Source: Devosia sp. MC521 (GTDB lineage: Bacteria; Pseudomonadota; Alphaproteobacteria; Rhizobiales; Devosiaceae). From it: a stretch of 64,000 nucleotides of DNA. The DNA lies in contig NZ_CP059902.1 of assembly GCF_014127105.1 (NCBI RefSeq), positions 1,955,001 to 2,019,000 of the forward strand. Reading direction: 5' to 3'. The translations under genes and the position numbers were made by a program. The notes beneath the pieces are model-generated. The model was not told the DNA's origin. It was given only the letters and a program-made list of their open reading frames with translations, and searched no databases. This document shows positions 1 to 8,791 of this stretch, piece by piece. Numbering within the stretch: position 1 is the stretch's first letter; the number at the start of each line of letters is the position of its first letter.

Positions 1-1085
1 AGCTGGAACACCATCTCGTTGGGTTCCGTTGAGGTCGTCGTATAGAAGCCGTATTTACCCGCCTCCTGGCCGTCATAGAGCACGGCACGATTGGCTGGGG
101 TACAAATCCACTGGTCAATCATGTCGATTTCGCCCTGCAGCGCCTTAAGAAGCAAGACTTCATTGTCGGCGGCGATGGCATAGGTAACCCGGTCGATGTA
201 GGGCAGTTGGTTCCCTGCCGTATCAACCTTGAAATAGTACGGGTTGCGCTCAGCTATCGAGTATTCCGCAGACTCGCCAACCGGCTGCACGATCTTCCAG
301 CCGTACAGCGTCGGGATGTCCTTATTCTTGAAAATTTCACCGTCGACGGAAATCCCGCTCTTGATCTGGAACAGCTGGACCCAGCCGGTGAGCCCCTGTT
401 CCACAGCCAACTTATCCGCGTCTGGGTTGTACTTGATGTGGAACTGGCTGAGGTAGTGCTTAGGCAACCGTGTCGTACGATCGTCATTAGCCCAAGCCAT
501 GCGCAATGGGAGCAGACCATGCGGCTGGCTGAAGGAAATCGTAAAGGTCGTCGCATCGACCTTAGCGAAAACACCGGCATCGCCATTCGGCGTCCGCAGA
601 TAGCCTTGCACCGAAGGCGTCAGGTCCAAATTCTGCATGACATCTTCATAGAAGAACATGACGTCATCGGTGGTGAAGGGCTGACCATCAGACCACTTAT
701 GACCCTCGCGAAGCTTGACCGTATAGACAGTCGCATCAGCATTGGCTTCGAAGCTTTCGGCAACGTTCGGAATAACTCCGCCAAAGTCCGGCGTATACCG
801 CAGCAGACCTTCGTAACCCTGGTAGCGGTGCATCATATTGAGGGAGCCGCCGCCGACCAGCGCCGCCCGCAGATCGCCGCCGTATTTGCCAACGGCTTCA
901 AACGGCTCAACCACCATGGGGTTCTTGGGCAAGCGCTCAGCGACCGGCGGCAATGTCCCCGCCGCGACGGCATCCGCCAAGCTTGGCGCCTCCGTCATCG
1001 CTCCTTGGGCGAACGCAGGAATTACAGGCAGTAGCAGAGCAGCACTAGACGCAGCTAGGAACGCCCTCCGAGAAATATTGGTCAT
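1..1085 (-). CDS. ABC transporter substrate-binding protein, family 5 (partial)
   Basis: This encodes the N-terminal 361 residues of a periplasmic solute-binding protein of the peptide/oligosaccharide family (SBP_bac_5). The coding frame runs off the left edge of the window. It starts at ATG 1085 after an AGGAGGAG-type ribosome site. The N-terminus reads MTNISRRAFLAASSA followed by a hydrophobic run and AFAQ, a twin-arginine signal. Family-typical segments follow: GYEGLLRYTPDFGG, the EGHKWSDGQPFTTDDVMF stretch that characterises the family, and IDRVTYAIAADNEVLLLKALQGEIDM. It diverges from the LacI-type gene at 1306, which suggests local control. Members import peptides, but rhizobial relatives also import sugars and polyols, so a ribitol-related role is possible. 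The ligand cannot be told from sequence. Confidence 0.9.
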   Translation of the reverse strand, partial: MTNISRRAFLAASSAALLLPVIPAFAQGAMTEAPSLADAVAAGTLPPVAERLPKNPMVVEPFEAVGKYGGDLRAALVGGGSLNMMHRYQGYEGLLRYTPDFGGVIPNVAESFEANADATVYTVKLREGHKWSDGQPFTTDDVMFFYEDVMQNLDLTPSVQGYLRTPNGDAGVFAKVDATTFTISFSQPHGLLPLRMAWANDDRTTRLPKHYLSQFHIKYNPDADKLAVEQGLTGWVQLFQIKSGISVDGEIFKNKDIPTLYGWKIVQPVGESAEYSIAERNPYYFKVDTAGNQLPYIDRVTYAIAADNEVLLLKALQGEIDMIDQWICTPANRAVLYDGQEAGKYGFYTTTSTEPNEMVFQ

Positions 1086-1305
1086 TTTTTCTCCTCCTCA
1101 GCCCGGATGACTTATCTATCAATCTTCGGACTAACATCAGCTTTTCACTGCCTAATTGTTAGGTCAATTTGTTTTTCGGACATTGAGCACCTCAACACCT
1201 AAACCTTGTAAATACCTGTTACGACTAGCCTTGACTGATCATTGAGCGCCATTGTTGCACCTAACTTTCATTATGCTACAACCTAAAAAAGATGGAGGTG
1301 ATGAA
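1086..1305. promoter_or_regulatory. Divergent promoter region with repeated ACCTAA half-sites
   Basis: This intergenic stretch separates the binding-protein gene from the LacI-type gene. It holds CCTAA-TTG-TTAGG (1151-1163), a perfect 5-bp inverted repeat. Further ACCTAA copies lie at 1197-1202, 1259-1264 and 1281-1286, and TTAGGT at 1159-1164. A repeated half-site between a LacI gene and its divergent neighbour is a plausible autoregulatory operator array. That is inference; no binding site is known. Confidence 0.35.
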
Positions 1306-2298
1306 TTGAAGAAAGTGACTCTAGACAGCATCGCCGACCAACTTGGTGTGTCCAAATTCGCGGTGTCCCGCGCGCTGGCCGGCAAGGATGGGGTCGGTGA
1401 TGAGCTGCGTTTGCGCATCATCACCAAGGCGCATGAAATGGGCTATCAGCGCAGTTCGGCGACAGTGCCAACGCAGCCTATCATTCATGTCATTTTCGCT
1501 GAGCATGACCCGGTTAATAGTGAGCTGTGGATGCAGATGCAGAATGGCATCGAGCAAGAGGCTTCAGCGGCTGGGTTTCAACTGCAGACCATTTGGGCGC
1601 CGTCTTCGGACAAAGTCAGCGGCATGGTCGCGAACAGCAATGGGGTGGTTTTGGTTGGCCCCCATGAACAGCCATTGATTGAAGCCATAGCCGCAACTGG
1701 CCGCACCACGGTCCGGCTGGGCTGGGTTCGCCCACTCGAGAACACCGATCAAATCGGTGGTGCCGACCACGAAGCAGGCAAAGCCGTGGGGGAGTATCTT
1801 CTGGCCCGCGGGCATCGCAAAATTACCTTCGTCCACGGCACGCGAAAATTGCGCGGCCGTATGGAACGCCTTTTTGGACTGAGAGAAGCCACCGTCTACT
1901 GCCCTGACGCTACCATTAGCGAAATTCAGTTCAGCACCGAAAAAACCTTTGCCCAGCACATAACTGAAATGGCTGACCTAGGGGTCCGACCAACAGCGCT
2001 GTTCTGTTCACACGACAGCCTGGCCGTTTTTGTTATCGCTGAGCTCCATCGGATCGGCTATCGCGTTCCGGAAGATATCTCGGTGATGGGCTATGGCGAT
2101 TTTACGGCCGCGACACAGATCTCGCCCGCGCTCACAACACTGCGTCTACCCGGCACAGACATGGGCATTGCCGCATTTCGCCTGCTCATGGACCGTATGA
2201 ACACACGCAAGCGCCAGCTACCGCCGCAGCGTGTCATGTTGGTTCCAACTTTGATCGAACGAGAGTCGGTCCGTGATCTCATGGTCCTGTCGGACTAA
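1306..2298 (+). CDS. LacI-family transcriptional regulator
   Basis: This is a DNA-binding sugar-responsive repressor or activator of 330 residues. The N-terminal helix-turn-helix reads KKVTLDSIADQLGVSKFAVSRALAGK (about residues 2-27), followed by the hinge and a periplasmic-binding-protein-like sensor domain (about 60-330, with the typical GYGDF and TTLRLPGTDMG segments). I chose the TTG at 1306 as start. GGAGGTGAT (1294-1302) is a full anti-16S match placed 7 nt before it, and the protein then begins exactly at the HTH. ATG codons at 1252 and 1273 are in frame but have no comparable ribosome site. It diverges from the family-5 binding protein and converges on the ribulokinase gene, so a role in polyol uptake or use is likely. 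The effector is unknown. Confidence 0.9.
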   Translation: MKKVTLDSIADQLGVSKFAVSRALAGKDGVGDELRLRIITKAHEMGYQRSSATVPTQPIIHVIFAEHDPVNSELWMQMQNGIEQEASAAGFQLQTIWAPSSDKVSGMVANSNGVVLVGPHEQPLIEAIAATGRTTVRLGWVRPLENTDQIGGADHEAGKAVGEYLLARGHRKITFVHGTRKLRGRMERLFGLREATVYCPDATISEIQFSTEKTFAQHITEMADLGVRPTALFCSHDSLAVFVIAELHRIGYRVPEDISVMGYGDFTAATQISPALTTLRLPGTDMGIAAFRLLMDRMNTRKRQLPPQRVMLVPTLIERESVRDLMVLSD

Positions 2299-2340
2299 AC
2301 ATCACGGACCGGGATTTCTGCTTTCCCGCAGACGAGCACT

Positions 2341-3960
2341 CTATTGCTCAGAGGAGCGAATTCTTTCCGCAAGAGACTGTAGGTCGACAAATGCGCCATA
2401 GCGCTTCTGATGGAAAGATTGATGGGTCACACTCGGTGAGATCACGTCTTGCGTACTCGCCATTTGAGCCATTGCTTCACTCAGCGCTTGATATGCACCG
2501 GCAGCAGTTGCGCCCAACATAGCGGAGCCGAGCAGCACAGGCTCAGGCGAACTGGTGACGGCCACAGGCACACCGACGCTGTCGGCGAGAAGTTGGCGCA
2601 CGAGCTTTGACTTACCAGCCCCGCCGCTAATGTAGAGTGCTTCGAGATTGATACCGGACCCTGAGGACGCTTCAATGATCTGTCGTAGACCGTAACCGAG
2701 GCCCAAAAGTCCGGCGACATAGAGCGCCACAAGGCTCGCCTCAGTACTGTCCATACCGATGCCTGCGATGACCCCCTTCGCCAATGGATTGGCATGCGGC
2801 GCCCGATTGCCCAAAAACTCAGGAACAACATGAAGGCCCTGCGCCAGCTGCGCAATTTCTGACAGTGTGGCTCCCGTGGCTTCGGCCAATTGACCGAGAT
2901 AGGCAGGCACGGACAGTCCTGCTGCACTTGCCCGGTCACGCGCCTCAGCACCAAAAGGATGCAGAGTGACAAGATGGTCGAGCGCTGCACCGGCGGCAGA
3001 TTGACCGCCTTCACTCAACCATAAGCCCGGTACCATGGCGTCGTAATATGGGCCCCATACACCAGCAACGGGCTTTGCCGTTTCGGTGGATGCCATGGTG
3101 CAAGCAGAAGTCCCAAAGACATAGGCCATGCGCGAGGTTATCGTCCCTGGCCCGCCTGCGGCTCCCAGCGTCCCAATGCCTCCGGCATGTGCGTCGATCA
3201 AAGCCGCGCCAACCGAAGTACCAGCAACAAGGCCCAGTTCTCCAGCCGCCTCTGCGGTCAGCCCGTTGCCCAATGGCGAACCGGGCGAGACAATGTCAGT
3301 GCCAATACGCTCAAAGCTTTCATCGGCGAGTGCACCCAAGCCAATGGCGCGGAAATAGCTCCCATCCCAACGCTGCTCGTGAGCCAAATAGGTCCACTTG
3401 CAGGTCACCGTGCAGGAAGACCGAGCAAGGCTTCCTGTTGCCTTCCAGGTCAGAAAATCGGGCAGATCGAAAAACTGCCAAGCACCAACAAATACTTCCG
3501 GCTTGTTCTCCGCCAGCCACAGCAGTTTTGGCGTCTGCATTTCCGGAGAAATCCGCCCGCCAACGTAAGCCAGAACAGCATGATCACCGGCATTGATCCG
3601 CTCGGCCTGCTCCAGCGCACGGTGGTCCATCCATACAATGATATCGCGGCTTGGATCGGTGCTGTCACTGATAGACAGTGGCTTCCCGCCCTCGCCCAAC
3701 ACCACCAAGGAACAGGTCGCGTCAAACCCAATGCCCCGCACATTTGCGGGAGTAACGCCGGCAAGGGCAACAGCCTCGCGGACCGTTTTGCAGACGGCCC
3801 GCCAGATATCTGCGCTTGAACTTTCCGCCCGTTCGCCGGGCTCTAAACAGAGTTTTATCGGATCAACCGCCGAGGCGAGCATTGTTCCTTGAGCATCGAA
3901 CACCCCGGCGCGTGCGCTCGCAGTCCCAACATCGACGCCGATAAAATACTGTTTTGTCAT
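2341..3960 (-). CDS. rbtK: FGGY-family carbohydrate kinase, probable D-ribulokinase
   Basis: This is a 539-residue cytoplasmic sugar kinase of the FGGY pentulose-kinase branch, expected to phosphorylate D-ribulose to D-ribulose 5-phosphate. The ATPase-fold phosphate-1 motif GVDVGTASARAGVFD lies near residues 8-22, the substrate-loop segment WMDHRALEQAERI near 112-125, and the C-terminal FGGY adenosine-binding motif as SGGAGKSKLVRQLLADS near 445-460. Its length suits the family (500-550). It lies 3 nt downstream of a gene that closely resembles ribitol 2-dehydrogenase, so the pair would take ribitol to ribulose 5-phosphate. The kinase family is certain. The ribulose specificity is inferred from the neighbour, and xylulose or L-ribulose cannot be excluded. 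Confidence 0.85.
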   Translation of the reverse strand: MTKQYFIGVDVGTASARAGVFDAQGTMLASAVDPIKLCLEPGERAESSSADIWRAVCKTVREAVALAGVTPANVRGIGFDATCSLVVLGEGGKPLSISDSTDPSRDIIVWMDHRALEQAERINAGDHAVLAYVGGRISPEMQTPKLLWLAENKPEVFVGAWQFFDLPDFLTWKATGSLARSSCTVTCKWTYLAHEQRWDGSYFRAIGLGALADESFERIGTDIVSPGSPLGNGLTAEAAGELGLVAGTSVGAALIDAHAGGIGTLGAAGGPGTITSRMAYVFGTSACTMASTETAKPVAGVWGPYYDAMVPGLWLSEGGQSAAGAALDHLVTLHPFGAEARDRASAAGLSVPAYLGQLAEATGATLSEIAQLAQGLHVVPEFLGNRAPHANPLAKGVIAGIGMDSTEASLVALYVAGLLGLGYGLRQIIEASSGSGINLEALYISGGAGKSKLVRQLLADSVGVPVAVTSSPEPVLLGSAMLGATAAGAYQALSEAMAQMASTQDVISPSVTHQSFHQKRYGAFVDLQSLAERIRSSEQ

Positions 3961-3963
3961 GGC

Positions 3964-4692
3964 TTAAAGATCGTTGCGCTGCGGAAGAATGACGAGATCA
4001 CGGATGGTAACGCCACGCTTACGCGTGAGCATAAAGACAACCGCGTCAGCGACCTCTTCTGGCTCCATCAGGTCACCTGCCGCCAAAGCGGCTTCCAGCT
4101 TTTCCTTTGGCCAATCAGCAATCAGCGCCGTCCGCACCGGGCCGGGACACACAGCGCCGACGCGAATGCCTGCCGGAGCCACCTGACGGCGAACCGTATG
4201 TACGAAAGCCTGCACGGCAAATTTGGAAGCGGTGTAAATCGGCTCCCATGCAACCGGGACAACGCCAGCAATCGAGCTGGTCATGATGATGTCGCCGGTT
4301 TTGCGCTCGGTCATATAGGGCAATACGGCATGAACGGTGCGGAAGGCGGCATTGACGTTCAAGTTTAACATTCGGTCCCAATGGTCCGGATTGCCCTCAA
4401 CAATTGGCCCGCCGATATAGGCGCCCGCATTGGCGTGGAAAATATCGAGCTTACCTGCACGATCAAGAATTGCGGGCAGCATGGTCGCAACGCTGTCGGG
4501 CGAGAGGAGATCGACTTCGACGGCAAAAGCACCCTGCCCCAATTCTGCGCAGGCCGACGCCAGTGCAGCGGCATCGCGGTCAACTAGGGCGACTTGCGCT
4601 CCGGCCTCCGCAAGCGCCTTGGCACAGGCGAAACCGATGCCAGAGGCCGCCCCAGTAATCGCTGCAACTTGGCCCTTCAAAGACAGGCTCAT
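3964..4692 (-). CDS. rbtD: Ribitol 2-dehydrogenase (SDR family)
   Basis: This is a 242-residue NAD-dependent short-chain dehydrogenase that should oxidise ribitol to D-ribulose. The Rossmann motif [16 protein letters not shown] lies at about residues 11-26, NAGAYIGGP near 85, the catalytic Ser in [10 protein letters not shown] and the YTASK Tyr/Lys pair near 150. The segments [29 protein letters not shown] and [19 protein letters not shown] match my memory of the Klebsiella ribitol dehydrogenase closely. I chose ATG 4692, preceded by AAAGGA. The frame stays open upstream to 4950, but that part is IS debris. The right end of an IS3 remnant lies about 27 nt before the start, so the original promoter may be displaced. 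Confidence 0.9.
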   Translation of the reverse strand: MSLSLKGQVAAITGAASGIGFACAKALAEAGAQVALVDRDAAALASACAELGQGAFAVEVDLLSPDSVATMLPAILDRAGKLDIFHANAGAYIGGPIVEGNPDHWDRMLNLNVNAAFRTVHAVLPYMTERKTGDIIMTSSIAGVVPVAWEPIYTASKFAVQAFVHTVRRQVAPAGIRVGAVCPGPVRTALIADWPKEKLEAALAAGDLMEPEEVADAVVFMLTRKRGVTIRDLVILPQRNDL

Positions 4693-4751
4693 TCGGTGGT
4701 CCTTTGTATAGTCGTAACGAATTGCCCCGCGTTCTGTAGACACCTTCGGGG

Positions 4752-4925
4752 TCAGTTTTTGTGTAACCGGTCGAACTCGATCGGTGAGAGCATGCTGTTT
4801 CGGGCATGCTTCGGGGTCAGGTTGTAGAACATCTCGATGTAGTCGAACACATTTTTGCGAGCTTCGTCTCGTGCTCGATTGGTCCCGCACCCGCTCCATT
4901 CGCTTTCGAGAAGGTTGCAGAATCT
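4752..4925 (-). pseudogene. IS3-family transposase (orfB) C-terminal remnant
   Basis: A 57-codon open stretch on the minus strand ends in TGA (4754-4752). It translates to the integrase-core tail of IS3-type transposases: FCNLLESEW, then [17 protein letters not shown], then [17 protein letters not shown]. The frame is closed upstream by TAG at 4928-4926, so only the C-terminus survives. The flank just beyond the stop (down to about 4719, TCTACAGAACGCGGGGCAAT) looks like the right terminus of such an element. That end falls about 27 nt before the rbtD start. The element is inactive because the catalytic DDE part is gone. Confidence 0.75.
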
Positions 4926-4962
4926 CTAGGCAGTCCGACAGCAAATTCAACCTTGTGCACAG

Positions 4963-5085
4963 TTAGGCGCCCCTCACCTTCGGCTGAAATACAGACGAAT
5001 GCGCATTTGCGATCTCGGTGGCCTCCACCATTCTAGGGTTCAAAGTTGCACAGCGGACATATTCGGTCGGCGATAGCCCTACGTG
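4963..5085 (-). pseudogene. Remnant of an AraC-family regulator C-terminus
   Basis: A 40-codon stretch reads HVGLSPTEYVRCATLNPRM and continues to the stop at 4965-4963. GLSPTEYVR is the hallmark end of the second helix-turn-helix in AraC/XylS proteins (G-x-S-P-x-x-Y-x-R). A stop codon lies two codons upstream in the same frame and no intact N-terminal part is visible. I read it as the decayed tail of a regulator next to the IS remnant. Confidence 0.45.
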
Positions 5086-5422
5086 TTATGTTGCGAACAG
5101 CGTATTCGCCGCAGGACATAATTGCAGTTATTTTGTCTTTAAGCCGCTTGGTGTGCACATTACACAAACGGCGTCACACTCAATCTAATCTCGCGAATAT
5201 TTCAGTTCCAAGGGCAATGTAATTGTTCGTCTTCAGATGCTTTGGCACAGATCGGTGTTTTGAATAGCGATGAGCGCTGCTCGTTGCTTGGTTGATGCTA
5301 TGCGGCAAGCCTATGGTGCATCAAACCCATGCCGGATGACCGAAATGGGGCGGTTGACGCCTCACATTTCAGACTTTGGCGTTGCCTCTTAAAACACCGA
5401 AGACCAGACAAAATCTGTTGTG
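5086..5422. other. Intergenic stretch without recognisable genes
   Basis: About 340 bases lie between the regulator remnant and kdpE. I see no credible coding frame and no terminator hairpin with a T tract. It holds GATGACCGAAATGGGGCG (5335-5352), which recurs inverted at 13730-13747 on the far side of the kdp block. Confidence 0.5.
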
Positions 5423-6112
5423 TCACCGTCTGAGCCGATAACCTATGCCCGGTTCAGTGACGATGTAGACTGGCGCGGCGGGTTCAGCCTCCAGCTTCTG
5501 ACGCAATTGGCCGATGGCGACACGCAGATACTGGGTATCTTCCGTGTGCGCGATGCCCCAGACCGCCACCAGCAGTTCCTTGTGAGCAAGCACCTTGCCA
5601 TTGCCTGAAATCAGTCGTGTGAGCAGAGCATATTCTTTGGGTGCCAGATGCACCCGCGCGCCACTGCGGGTCACGTAGCGCATGTCGAGATCCACCTCGA
5701 CGTCTCCGAAACGCACGATTGATGCTGGCGACTGCACAATAGTCTTCGGGCGCAGCGCCACTTTTATGCGCGCCAGCAGCTCGCCAATGCCGAAGGGCTT
5801 TTCGATATAGTCGTTGGCGCCACTGTCCAAGGCTTCGATCTTCTCGCCTTCCTTGTCACGCGCCGAGAGGATCAGAATGGGCCCCTCGTAAAAGACCCGT
5901 GCCCGCGTCAGCACATCCTTACCGTCCATATCCGGCAGGCCAAGGTCAAGGATCACCACATCTGGGCTCCATTGGGCAATTTCCCGCAGCCCCTGCGCAC
6001 CGTTGTCAGCACGACGGTGGTGGTAGCCCACGGCTTCCAGCGCTGGTCCCAGAAAGCGATGGATTTGCGGCTCATCGTCGATAACCAGAATACGTGCGAG
6101 CGCTTGTGTCAC
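5423..6112 (-). CDS. kdpE: KdpE, two-component response regulator
   Basis: This is a 229-residue OmpR/PhoB-type response regulator that activates kdp transcription when phosphorylated by KdpD. The receiver domain (about 8-120) shows the acidic pair in LVIDDEP, the phospho-Asp segment VVILDLGLPDMDG near 50 and the switch-region EKPFGIGELLARI near 105. The C-terminal winged helix (about 130-228) has HLAPKEYALLTRLISGNGKV and YLRVAIGQLRQKLE. It overlaps the end of kdpD by 4 nt, so the two are translationally coupled, and it is the last gene of the kdp operon. Confidence 0.97.
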   Translation of the reverse strand: MTQALARILVIDDEPQIHRFLGPALEAVGYHHRRADNGAQGLREIAQWSPDVVILDLGLPDMDGKDVLTRARVFYEGPILILSARDKEGEKIEALDSGANDYIEKPFGIGELLARIKVALRPKTIVQSPASIVRFGDVEVDLDMRYVTRSGARVHLAPKEYALLTRLISGNGKVLAHKELLVAVWGIAHTEDTQYLRVAIGQLRQKLEAEPAAPVYIVTEPGIGYRLRR

Positions 6113-8787
6113 TTACTTTTCCAAATGTCTGCTGCAGACTTTTTGAGGGCGATCAGCATGCGCGTTCCCTTGTCGCCATGGATGGGACTCGCGGCGACGA
6201 TTGATCCGCCAATAGCCTCAATGAAACCTTTTGAAATTGATAGTCCCAACCCCACGCCCTTGCTGCGATCCGTTGGTTCCTCGAGCCGCCGGAACTTGTC
6301 GAACACGCGCTCCAGCTCGTCGGTGGGAATGCCCTTGCCCTCATCCTCGATGCTAACGATGATCTTCTTGCGGTCCTCATAAGCGGCAATGCTGATTTCG
6401 GTATTGTCGGGTGAGTATGCAATCGCATTTTCAAGGATGTTGACGATCGCCTGTTCCAACAGCCCCGGATCAATGGTGACCTTGGGCAGTTCTACGGGAA
6501 AGTCATAGGTGATCGAGTGCTCTCCCAGCCTGCGGCTCAACCGGGCCGTCGCGGCGCGCAGCACTGTCTCAATGTCACTATCCTCAAGCCGCAGTGTCAC
6601 CCCGCCACCTTCGAGCCGGGTCATGTCCAGCAAATTGCGGATATGATGATTGAGCCGCTCGGCCTCCTCGCGGATGGAAAGAAGCAAGTCCTGTTGGACG
6701 GCTGGCGCTAGCTTGTCACCCAACTCAAGTAGCGTCGAGGACGATCCCAACACGGTGGACAAAGGCGTCCGCAGATCATGGCTCACCGAATTGAGCAGCG
6801 CCGTCCGGAAGCGATCCACCCGCCGCAGCGTCTCAGCTTCCACCGCATGCATTGCAAACTCCGCCCGTTCGATTGCAATGCCGCCGCCATCAGCCACTGC
6901 CGTCAGCAGCTTTTCCTGATCCGACCCCGGCACCGTCGCCACGCGCTCAATGCCAACCACGCCCGTGCGGTTCTGCACCCCACGTAGCGGTCGGAATGCC
7001 CAATTGCTCTGCGGCAGCGTGCCCGTGTTGTACCCTGCCGGATCACCCCGCTCCCACGTCCAACGGGCCGCCGCCATCGCCCCTGCGCCCAGCTCCTGCG
7101 CTTCCGGCGCACCAGCGACGGCCACCAATTCTCCATTTTCGGGCAGTAGCACGATCGACTTAGCGCCAGTCGCCGCTGTCGTCTGCTCGGCGAGCGCCCT
7201 CGCGGCCTCGGCCTTGGTCGGCGCGCGCGAAAACGCCCGTGTGGCCACCAACAGCGACGTTACATCGCTCGCCCGCCGTTGGGCATCCCGCGCCCGATCC
7301 CGAGAGCGGCCAGCCAGAACACCCGTCGCCAGCGCCACCGCGAGAAAGACCATCAGCGTCAGCAGATCGGTTGGCGACCCGATAGCAAAGCTATAGCGCG
7401 GGCTCAAAAACAGCACATTGTAGATGGCAAAGGCGCACACCGCGGCCACCAAGCCCGGCGCCAGTCCATGCACCACCGCCGCCGCCAGAATAGCGGCCAG
7501 AAAGATCATGCCCAGATCGGCCCGCTCGAACTGCAGATCCAGCACATAGGCCAGTGCCGTTGCCACGCCGACATAGCCCAGTCCAATGGCATATGGCGCC
7601 CAGCCCCGCTTTACCAATTGCTGCCAGGCACGTCGCGGCCGTAGTTCAGTTTCGCCCGGTTCAGTGACCACATGAATGGACACACCCCGCGCCGCACGCA
7701 GCAATTCGGCCGCCAGCGAGAGACCGAACATTTCCCGCAAACGGCTGTCCCGTCCTTTGCCAATGACAATCTGTGTCACGTTGTTCTGGCCCGCATAGGC
7801 AAGCGCCGCAGCCACCAGATCAGCGCCATTCAGCACCACCGTGGTCGCGCCCAGCTGCTCCGAAAGCTTGAGCGCATCCATCAGCTTGGAGCTGGTCCCT
7901 GCGTCCCCATCCTCCGCCCCTCCCCGCGTAATATGCGCCACGATCCAAGGCGCATCTTTCATTGTGTCTGACAGCCGCCGCCCTTGGCGCACCAGCGCGC
8001 TCGCCATACCATCATCGGCCACCAGCACCAGAATGCGGTCTCCCGCCGCCCACGGCCCCTCAAGCCCCTTCACCCGCATCGCCGCGTTGAGCTGATCGTC
8101 CACCGTCTGCGCCGCGCGCCGCAGTGCCAATTCGCGCAGCGCCGTTAAGTTCTCGGGTTTGAAGAAATTGTCAGCGGCCAGCCGCGCCGTCTCGGGCACG
8201 TAGACTTTCCCTGCCGCCATGCGTTCACGCAGTTCGGCCGGGGTAATATCAATGACCTCGATATCATCGGCCCGCGATAGCGCGCCGTCCGGGACGGTCT
8301 CGCGCTGCCGCACCCCCGTGATTTTGAGCACGACGTCGACGAGACTTTCGAGGTGCTGAACATTGAGGGTCGTCCACACGTCTATCCCAGCAACCAGCAA
8401 TTCCTCGACGTCCTGCCAGCGCTTTGGATGGCGCGAACCCGAGGCATTGGTGTGAGCATATTCATCGACGATCAGCAGCTCGGGTTTTCGCGACAGCGCC
8501 GCGTCGATATCGAATTCGAGCTGCGTCCGCCCGCGATGTTCGATGGGCCTCCGCGGCAGCACGTCCATGCCCCGCAGCAGGCTCTCGGTTTCCTTGCGCC
8601 CATGCGTCTCGACGAGCCCGACAACAACATCGAGCCCGTCCATCTTGCGTCGTCGCGCCTGCCGCAGCATTTCGTAGGTCTTGCCGACACCCGGCGCCAT
8701 GCCCAGAAAAACCTTGAGCTTGCCCCGATGCGCCTTCTGCGTTTCAGCGAGGAGTGCTTCGGGATCGGGACGCCGGATGTCTTGCAC
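6109..8787 (-). CDS. kdpD: KdpD, osmosensitive K+ sensor histidine kinase
   Basis: This is an 892-residue inner-membrane sensor kinase. The N-terminal KdpD domain (about 20-230) holds a Walker-A-like GMAPGVGKTYEM and the VDEYAHTN segment. A universal-stress-type domain follows (about 250-370). Four closely spaced membrane helices sit near 395-500 (IGLGYVGVATALAYVLDL, LGMIFLAAILAAAVVHGL, LVAAVCAFAIYNVLFLS and LLTLMVFLAVALATGVLAG). A GAF-like linker precedes the kinase core, with the phospho-His in NSVSHDLRTPLSTVLG near 670 and ATP-binding N and G boxes (AIVNILENAIAYSP, DEGKGIP, GVGLGLSISKGFIEA) in the last 120 residues. Length and domain order match E. coli KdpD. It senses K+ limitation and turgor and phosphorylates KdpE. 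Confidence 0.97.
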   Translation of the reverse strand: MQDIRRPDPEALLAETQKAHRGKLKVFLGMAPGVGKTYEMLRQARRRKMDGLDVVVGLVETHGRKETESLLRGMDVLPRRPIEHRGRTQLEFDIDAALSRKPELLIVDEYAHTNASGSRHPKRWQDVEELLVAGIDVWTTLNVQHLESLVDVVLKITGVRQRETVPDGALSRADDIEVIDITPAELRERMAAGKVYVPETARLAADNFFKPENLTALRELALRRAAQTVDDQLNAAMRVKGLEGPWAAGDRILVLVADDGMASALVRQGRRLSDTMKDAPWIVAHITRGGAEDGDAGTSSKLMDALKLSEQLGATTVVLNGADLVAAALAYAGQNNVTQIVIGKGRDSRLREMFGLSLAAELLRAARGVSIHVVTEPGETELRPRRAWQQLVKRGWAPYAIGLGYVGVATALAYVLDLQFERADLGMIFLAAILAAAVVHGLAPGLVAAVCAFAIYNVLFLSPRYSFAIGSPTDLLTLMVFLAVALATGVLAGRSRDRARDAQRRASDVTSLLVATRAFSRAPTKAEAARALAEQTTAATGAKSIVLLPENGELVAVAGAPEAQELGAGAMAAARWTWERGDPAGYNTGTLPQSNWAFRPLRGVQNRTGVVGIERVATVPGSDQEKLLTAVADGGGIAIERAEFAMHAVEAETLRRVDRFRTALLNSVSHDLRTPLSTVLGSSSTLLELGDKLAPAVQQDLLLSIREEAERLNHHIRNLLDMTRLEGGGVTLRLEDSDIETVLRAATARLSRRLGEHSITYDFPVELPKVTIDPGLLEQAIVNILENAIAYSPDNTEISIAAYEDRKKIIVSIEDEGKGIPTDELERVFDKFRRLEEPTDRSKGVGLGLSISKGFIEAIGGSIVAASPIHGDKGTRMLIALKKSAADIWKSK

Positions 8788-8791
8788 GTCG

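Noticed and set aside
207..1034. Plus-strand frame over the first gene
   Set aside because: The minus strand encodes an unmistakable family-5 binding protein across the same bases.
3964..4950. Longer ribitol dehydrogenase starting at 4950
   Set aside because: The extra 86 residues come from out-of-frame IS3 sequence; ATG 4692 has a ribosome site and fits the family start.
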